A stretch of DNA of 64,000 bases from Cynocephalus volans (Eukaryota; Chordata; Mammalia; Dermoptera; Cynocephalidae), in NCBI RefSeq assembly GCF_027409185.1, contig NC_084462.1:17273577-17337576 (forward strand), read 5' to 3'. The translations under genes and the position numbers were made by a program. The notes below the pieces were generated by a model, which was given only the letters and a program-made list of their open reading frames with translations, was not told the DNA's origin and made no database searches. How positions within the stretch are numbered: position 1 is the first letter of the stretch; every line of letters starts with the position of its first letter. Of this stretch, positions 57,954-64,000 are shown in pieces.

Positions 57954-59470
57954 ATATTCTCAAGCTAGGAGGCAACTAGGGGAGACGCAAGAGACCAGGC
58001 CATAAGCAAGAAAAAAATCACTGGTTTGCTTAAGACGTCACAAAACTGAAGTACAGTGCTGAAAACAGTCACCTCTCAAATGATTTCCTCTGACTCAAAT
58101 AAGAAGCAAGAGACAAGAGGAACCAGTAAAGAGCTATGAGACCCCTGCTTCTACTTGAATTCCACCAAAGCTGCTTCTCAAAGGACCCATTCAACTTCAG
58201 TTCATTCCTCAAAACACCTCTCGGGTCTCTTGTTTTTGGAATGTTTATATGCCAGGAGGCCCAATGACTTTTTCCAGAGTCTAAAAGAAATACTACTCTA
58301 GCAAATTTAGGGAATGTTGGAATAACTTACAAAGTAGGAATTCAAAGTTCCAAAAAGAATTCTCATCTCTATTTAACTATACTCAATCTATTTTGGTTTG
58401 TTCTTGCTGTTTTTTAACCCTCCTCCTGGCTCTGGTTGTTTCAGTATAAAAGTGACTCAGGTTTCCTAGGATCTCCTGACATAAAAGTGAACATATTCCG
58501 AAATATGTGACAGGGCTAAGTCTGTCTTGATTCTAGTAAAGGCTGAGTGGAGAACCTGGATGACCAACAAATTTAGGTCCCTCTGATAAAATCCCAAGCA
58601 CTCACCTGACATTACAAGCGAAGTGAGACACAACTAAATCCATTTAAACAAACATTTGTTGATTCCTTGTAGGAATCACAAGGAGTAAGACAAGGTCCCT
58701 GCCTTACAGCTGCCTGAGGGGTAGAAAACCAGGAATGCAATTAATCAACCAGAAAACGGAACGCCTGGGAAGTCAGCACGAACAAATTAGGAACTGTGAA
58801 AAATGGCACAGGAAGAGAAATATTTAGTCAGTCTTTCCCCCACAACTAAATTTGCACTGAAATTTTGAAGACCTAGTTTTCCATGCAAAGGCTGGACTCT
58901 AATTTGGTATCTACATGCCCCCAAACTCCAAGATCGGTTAACTAGGATACTCTGAATATCTTAATTAGTCGAAGGGAACACAGCCTGTACTTCACAAAAT
59001 TCATGAAGTGATTGAGTGTAATATCACGGAGATATTACACTCTATTCAACTGGCAACAAACTGTTCTACACCCAGTTGCCCAGACAGAACCAAATGTTTT
59101 CAGCAGACCTGTTGGAGAGCTTATGAACTAGACATGTAACCATTCTCCCACAAAACTACTTCAGCAGCTGCAACACACATTCTGAACTTACATGCTCTTC
59201 CATTATATCCCATTGCGCTATTTTAAAGTGCCTTCTGGTTCTGAAAAGAGAAAGAAGGCATCTCACAATGGTCTTTAGTATTCATGAGAACAGTCATATG
59301 CTACTATCTCACTATAAGAAAAACTAAAGAAGAAAAGATCTAAGTGTAAGAAGGGCTGGTTAAAGGGGTCACAAGCAAACCTTAAAGGGAGGTCATCAAA
59401 GGCTGGGTACAGGCTGCCAGCTTGCATCAGCTATAGCAACGATGTAATGTCTGCCTACTTCCTAACTGGA

Positions 59471-59680
59471 ACCAGATGTGTGGGTGTGAGTCCAGCGTCA
59501 CCACTTACTATGAGTGGTCTTGGGCAAGTTACCAGACCTCTGTGTACCTCAGTTTCCTCACATGTAAAGTAGGGATCAGACTACTTACATCACAGGATTG
59601 TGGTGAAGATTGAATTATTTCATACCTAAGGCACTAAGGGGAGCACAGGGCACACAGTCAGTGCTCTGAAAGAGTTAGGT
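59471..59680 (+). repeat. MIR element
   Basis: 'tgagtggtcttgggcaagtt', 'cctcagtttcctcacatgta' and 'gggcacacagtcagtgctct' are MIR landmarks in order; well preserved. Confidence 0.8.
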
Positions 59681-59813
59681 ATCAGTATAATCCGTTCTCC
59701 TACCACTACTCTGCAAAGAATGACCTAAAAATAAAACTGTCTCACCAAGGAGGGGAACAGATGGGAATACTTTCTACCCACTACGCAGCCCACTTACAAT
59801 ACAGTTAAACTTT

Positions 59814-59981
59814 TTTTTTTTTTTTTTAAAGATGACCGGTAAGGGGATCTCAACCCTTGGCTTGGTGTTGTCAGCACCACGCTCAGCCAGTGAGCAAACC
59901 AGCCATCCCTATATAGGATCCGAACCCGTGGCCTTGGTGTTATCAGCACCGCACTCTCCCGAGTGAGCCACCGGCCGGCCT
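59814..59981 (-). mobile_element. tRNA-Ile-derived SINE, dimer, reverse orientation
   Basis: A T run, then 'gatgaccggtaaggggatct', 'cagccatccctatataggat' and 'gagtgagccaccggccggcc'. Perfect 17-base duplication CAATACAGTTAAACTTT at 59797-59813 and 59982-59998. One of the youngest copies in the window. Confidence 0.95.
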
Positions 59982-60769
59982 CAATACAGTTAAACTTTAA
60001 ACTTTTGCAGAAACTTCCATGAAAATCCCTCGTTTCCTATCTGCCCTAACAAGGATGATCAGCAGTGTACGACTCACCCTAAGATAAAGAACTACACACA
60101 GAGACCTTCCTCAGATTCTGAAGAGCTGAAAATGCAATTTTAAATCTCCCTTTGGTGCAAAACACCAACAGTAAGTGGTCATTCTTGAAAGACAGATCCA
60201 CCCCCAAGCTGGACTGGATTTCTCAGGAGTTGGAAGGTGAAGTTTCAGTTCTAAAAATAATTACCTGTGCTAAATCATGAATATCACATGACTCTCCTTG
60301 ACAGCAGACTGCCTTTACCAAAGAGATGCTTTTAATAGCAGGTGAGATGCCCAGCCATCCCTTCTGCTTCTCAAAGATGCCAGAGGCCCAAGGTTCTGGG
60401 TCCCTCTTCCTGCTGTGCTTCCCGGGAGCCACTGAAACAGTTGGACTCAACAGAGTCTCAGCCAGCATCAACAAAATTCCGACGCTCAGAAAACAGCTGA
60501 AGCCAGAGGGGATCTCCCACTGACCAACGGTAGGGTTCTCTGTTAGGAGTGGATGCTGATACAATAAAACACAGTTCACTACAAAAACACCTCCTTCTAA
60601 GTAAATCCAATATAAATTAGACAGTGAACACTAAAGGAGTCCAAATATTCTTACAAAATTATTTTAAGACAAGATCCTTTGAACCCACCTTTGCTTGCCA
60701 AACTCGTGTACTTTGGGAGGTCCACTTAATACCTCAAGATCTCGGGTTATTCCCCAACATTTTGTACTG

Positions 60770-61130
60770 CAAAATATACTACACACATACAGAAAAGGGT
60801 ATAAAATTTCTATGAACAGTTGAACAAAATTATGTGGTGAACACGTGTAACCACCATCCAAGTCAAAAATTGGAAGACACCAGCACCCAGAGCCCCCTTG
60901 TATTGCCTCCCTTACAGATCAGACTTCTTGCTCCTACCAAATGTGACCACTGGCCTGATTTTTACGGTATTTTCTTTGCTTTTCATTTATAGTATTATCA
61001 TCCGTGTAAGCATCCCTACACAACACAGTCTATTTCTGCATGTTTTTGAACTTTATGTAAATTGGAGTCACAAAGTACATATTTTCTCTGGCTGGCTTCT
61101 TTCAACATCTTCTTTATGGGGTGAAGGAAC
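60770..61130 (-). mobile_element. Old L1 3' fragment, reverse orientation
   Basis: 'gtgaacacgtgtaaccacca' and 'catattttctctggctggct' resemble the reverse of an L1 3' end. Low identity. Confidence 0.45.
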
Positions 61131-62811
61131 TAAGTTCTTGGATTTATATAAGAAGGTTACTGAACAGAACATCTCTAAGGCCATGTAAAGACATCTCTCT
61201 AGCTCTACAAGTCTAATAATTTTGTTTACTAAAACTCTGGATCAACACACACAACTGATAACAGTGGATACCTCTAGGGTATTGGAACTAGTTTGGTGGG
61301 AGACTTAGGGCAGACGGTGAAGGTAAAAGGGGAGGTAAGAGAAAGAGACTTTGTCTTTTTACCAAGTGGAAGCATAAGGACAATTTTTAATACTGATTCT
61401 ATTTAAAGAATCATTTTCTGGAAAACATGTAGCAAGAATATCTTTAACTTAAATTTTATAAATCAGCACTTTAGAAGCACAAATATTACACTCCTTGATG
61501 CATTATTATGCAGACATTAAATAGAAAATTATGAAAACTATTTAAGCAATGTAGAAAAATGTCAAGTGAGAAGAACAGACTATATAAATGTACATACACC
61601 ATGATGATAACTTTGTAAAAAGCACGTGCATAAGAAAAAAGGAAATACTCTAAAATGTAGTAGCTGTGTTAAAGTGGTGGAATTATGGGTGATTTGTCTA
61701 TTTATAAAATGATTTTACTTTTGGTTATATTACTTGTCTAACAAAATTTTATCAAAGTGCCATTTCACATTCAACAATAAAACTTTATGGGTCTGATTAC
61801 AACTCATTCATAAGGCTCCTAGTAGACAACACTTTTCCAGCATAAATCAGGTTCCAGAAAATTCTTGAAAAATAACATAAGTGTACTTCTTCAGAGATAT
61901 CAATTAACTCCAACTTTCTCCAGTCCATATGGAGCTTCCTCGGTGGTGATCAAACTTCATGTGATATTACTTTAAACTTTCTTAGCACACAATCCCCAAA
62001 ATGCTTAAGAGAGCTACCAGACCCCACCAAACACCTACTATACACACAACAGAAACAGCAAAATGCACACTCCCACAACCCAGTCAACAGAAAACACAAT
62101 ATGAACCAGATTCTCCTAGAGCTCAAACCAAAACAGGTCCTACATCATATTTTAATACCAGTGCTTAATAAAATAATAAAAAAGAAAAATACAATACTTT
62201 CCCAAAAACACTTTTCACAAAGAACTTTTACCCCTTAAGTCTGGTTATGATTTTTTAGTGATTCCACAATAAAAATATGCGAAGCATGACTTCAGAGGCC
62301 AAGAAAGTTCCTTCATTTTGCAAGGCAATCAAAAGTCATGCTCTCCACATGCTCTGCAGGTCTGGACCTCCTACCTGCAGCTTCCCAGGTTTTAACCACT
62401 GCGTTTGGCTCCTCTTAATAGACACAGCAGGTCCTGCAAAGCTAAACATATCTATCTGGCAACTCAATCGCCCCTCCAGTCTCTCCCTACCACCCCAGCA
62501 AACAGGATGAGCAAAACACCTTTCTGTGTGCTGCATTTTTCTTAGGAAAGAAAAAATAATACCAAAACAGAATTCCCCCACTCGGAACACATCACTTTCT
62601 TGCTAACCACAATGGCAAAATCTGTTCTACGTAAAAGTGATTCAGTCAGTTCCTCTTTCTTCAAATTGACACATTTTAACTTGCAAATTCTGTGAGAGTG
62701 TGTGAGAGACAGTTTGAAGACCAATAACTCAAATTTTAAAAATATTCGCAGTATCAAACTAAAATGTCATATTATCTTTAAAAAAAAAAAGGATGATAAA
62801 AATATAATTCT

Positions 62812-62910
62812 TTTTTTTTTTTTTTTAACGATGACCGGTAAGGGGATCTGAACCCACAGCCTTGGTGTTATCAGCACCACACTCTCCCGAGTGAGCCACG
62901 AGCCAGCCCC
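62812..62910 (-). mobile_element. tRNA-Ile-derived SINE, short form, reverse orientation
   Basis: A T run, then 'gatgaccggtaaggggatct' joined directly to 'gaacccacagccttggtgtt' and 'actctcccgagtgagcca': right-unit 3' end fused to left-unit head. The duplication around AAAATATAATTCT / AAAATGTAATTCT has one mismatch. Confidence 0.88.
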
Positions 62911-63703
62911 AAAATGTAATTCTATTCAAACATTTGAGCCCCTTCTACACAGCAGATATCATTCTAAATACTGGGTTGTAAAGAAAAATAAGTTTCTGCC
63001 CATCAGGAGTTTACAATCAAAATGAGCTTCATGAGGGGAGAGGGATGATGGACCAGAAATTTTTTTCCTTATACAAACAGCACTTTAAGGTATGGTTTAA
63101 TCCCATAAAATTTATAAGTCTTAAGTGACAGCTCAATGAATTCTGACAAATGTACACCAGCCAGAGAAGGAAATGGCATGGGCAAGGAACAGCAGGTGGT
63201 GGGAGCCCAGGCTGCATGGAAATCACCCAGGCAAGAAGAGAAGGCCAGGGGCGGTAAAGAGCTCGGATGGCGAGCAGTCTTTTCAGCCCTAACTGTATAT
63301 GACTCAAGCCGTCATCCTGAAGTTATATACAAATGGCTTGGAGCTTCTGAAATGAATGGAATATATGGAATGCCATCAAATGAGCCACACTCACACAAGT
63401 GAAATGCGATTCTCCCTTGTTCTAAAGACTAAATTGAGGTCTATAGGATCATATGAAGCAGAGCTATAATATGCAGTGGTAATTTGTGTATATTTTTATT
63501 TTATTTAACTTGTATATATTATTACACAATCCCAAAAAATCAGATTAGATGATCAAACACACATACTACACTCACTTTTCACCATTCTTCTTTTACATCA
63601 CAATCATTTAGCTTTATAACCTCAGAATAGGCCCAAAATAAACTCTTATCCTGCACAGTCAGGGAACAGAATGTTCCAGTCAGTCATCTATTTTGACAGT
63701 CAT

Positions 63704-63804
63704 GGGCCGGCCCATGGCTCACTCGGGAGAGCGTGGTGCTGACAACACCAAGTCAAGGGTTGAGATCCCCTTACCGGTCATCTTTTAAAAAAAAAAAAAA
63801 AAGG
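63704..63804 (+). mobile_element. tRNA-Ile-derived SINE, short hybrid form
   Basis: The head 'gggccggcccatggctcact' passes into right-unit sequence 'caagtcaagggttgagatcc', ending 'ccttaccggtcatcttttaa' with an A tail. Perfect 15-base duplication TATTTTGACAGTCAT at 63689-63703 and 63805-63819. Confidence 0.93.
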
Positions 63805-63841
63805 TATTTTGACAGTCATAATTTCCATATAAAATCCACAA

Positions 63842-64000
63842 AGGGTTAGTATCCAAAATACAAAAAGAACTGCTACAAATCAATAAGAAAAAAAGACACT
63901 CCCATAAGAAAATGGGCAAAAGACATGAACAGTCAAGTCAGAGAGACTATACATGGAGGAAATATTGTAAGAAAAGAAGTAAATCTCACTAATAATCAAG
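63842..64000 (+). mobile_element. L1 ORF2-end fragment running off the window
   Basis: 'agtatccaaaatacaaaaag' and 'aaaatgggcaaaagacatga' are standard L1 3' ORF2 phrases. It continues beyond the right edge. Confidence 0.75.

Overview
The window is nuclear DNA from a placental mammal. It holds four recognisable genes whose order and orientation match human chromosome 7p22.3: MAD1L1 (minus) - MRM2 (minus) - NUDT1 (plus) - SNX8 (minus). I assigned the exons by reading conserved protein segments together with splice sites. The joined reading frames of MRM2 and NUDT1 close exactly at 246 and 156 codons.

The host is probably a colugo (Dermoptera). The youngest interspersed repeats are monomeric and dimeric SINEs whose heads resemble tRNA-Ile, including the stretch GTGGTGCTGATAACACCAAG that carries the GAT anticodon. 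Many sit between near-perfect target-site duplications. From memory this fits the dermopteran CYN SINE family. I saw no Alu, B1/B2, carnivore or ruminant SINEs. MST/THE1-like MaLR LTRs, of the kind abundant in primates, are also present. The species call is an inference.

Layout. 1-3.4 kb: 5' end of MAD1L1, with the first coding exon at 392-554, an intron, and a CpG-rich promoter at about 2.69-3.62 kb. 3.7-5.26 kb: short intergenic stretch and the 3' side of MRM2. 5.26-9.87 kb: MRM2, three coding exons. 9.87-9.96 kb: a compact divergent MRM2/NUDT1 promoter with three ETS-type GGAAGTG sites. 9.96-20.5 kb: NUDT1, with three coding exons and a 7.8 kb repeat-rich intron. About 21.3-64 kb: SNX8, with a probable 3.2 kb 3'UTR, ten coding exons (2 to 11 by human numbering) and more than 21.9 kb of intron 1. 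SNX8 exon 1 lies beyond the right edge.

The genes share no single pathway. MAD1L1 is a spindle-checkpoint scaffold, MRM2 a mitochondrial rRNA 2'-O-methyltransferase, NUDT1 an oxidised-nucleotide hydrolase and SNX8 an endosomal sorting nexin. The only sequence-level coupling I see is the shared MRM2/NUDT1 promoter and the tail-to-tail NUDT1/SNX8 arrangement.

I found no evidence of a new multi-gene system. The best observations are a probable GC-AG intron in SNX8, a retroposed 5' half of tRNA-Lys with clean target-site duplications, a second-residue substitution in NUDT1 that also alters its Kozak context, and several nested or rearranged transposons.
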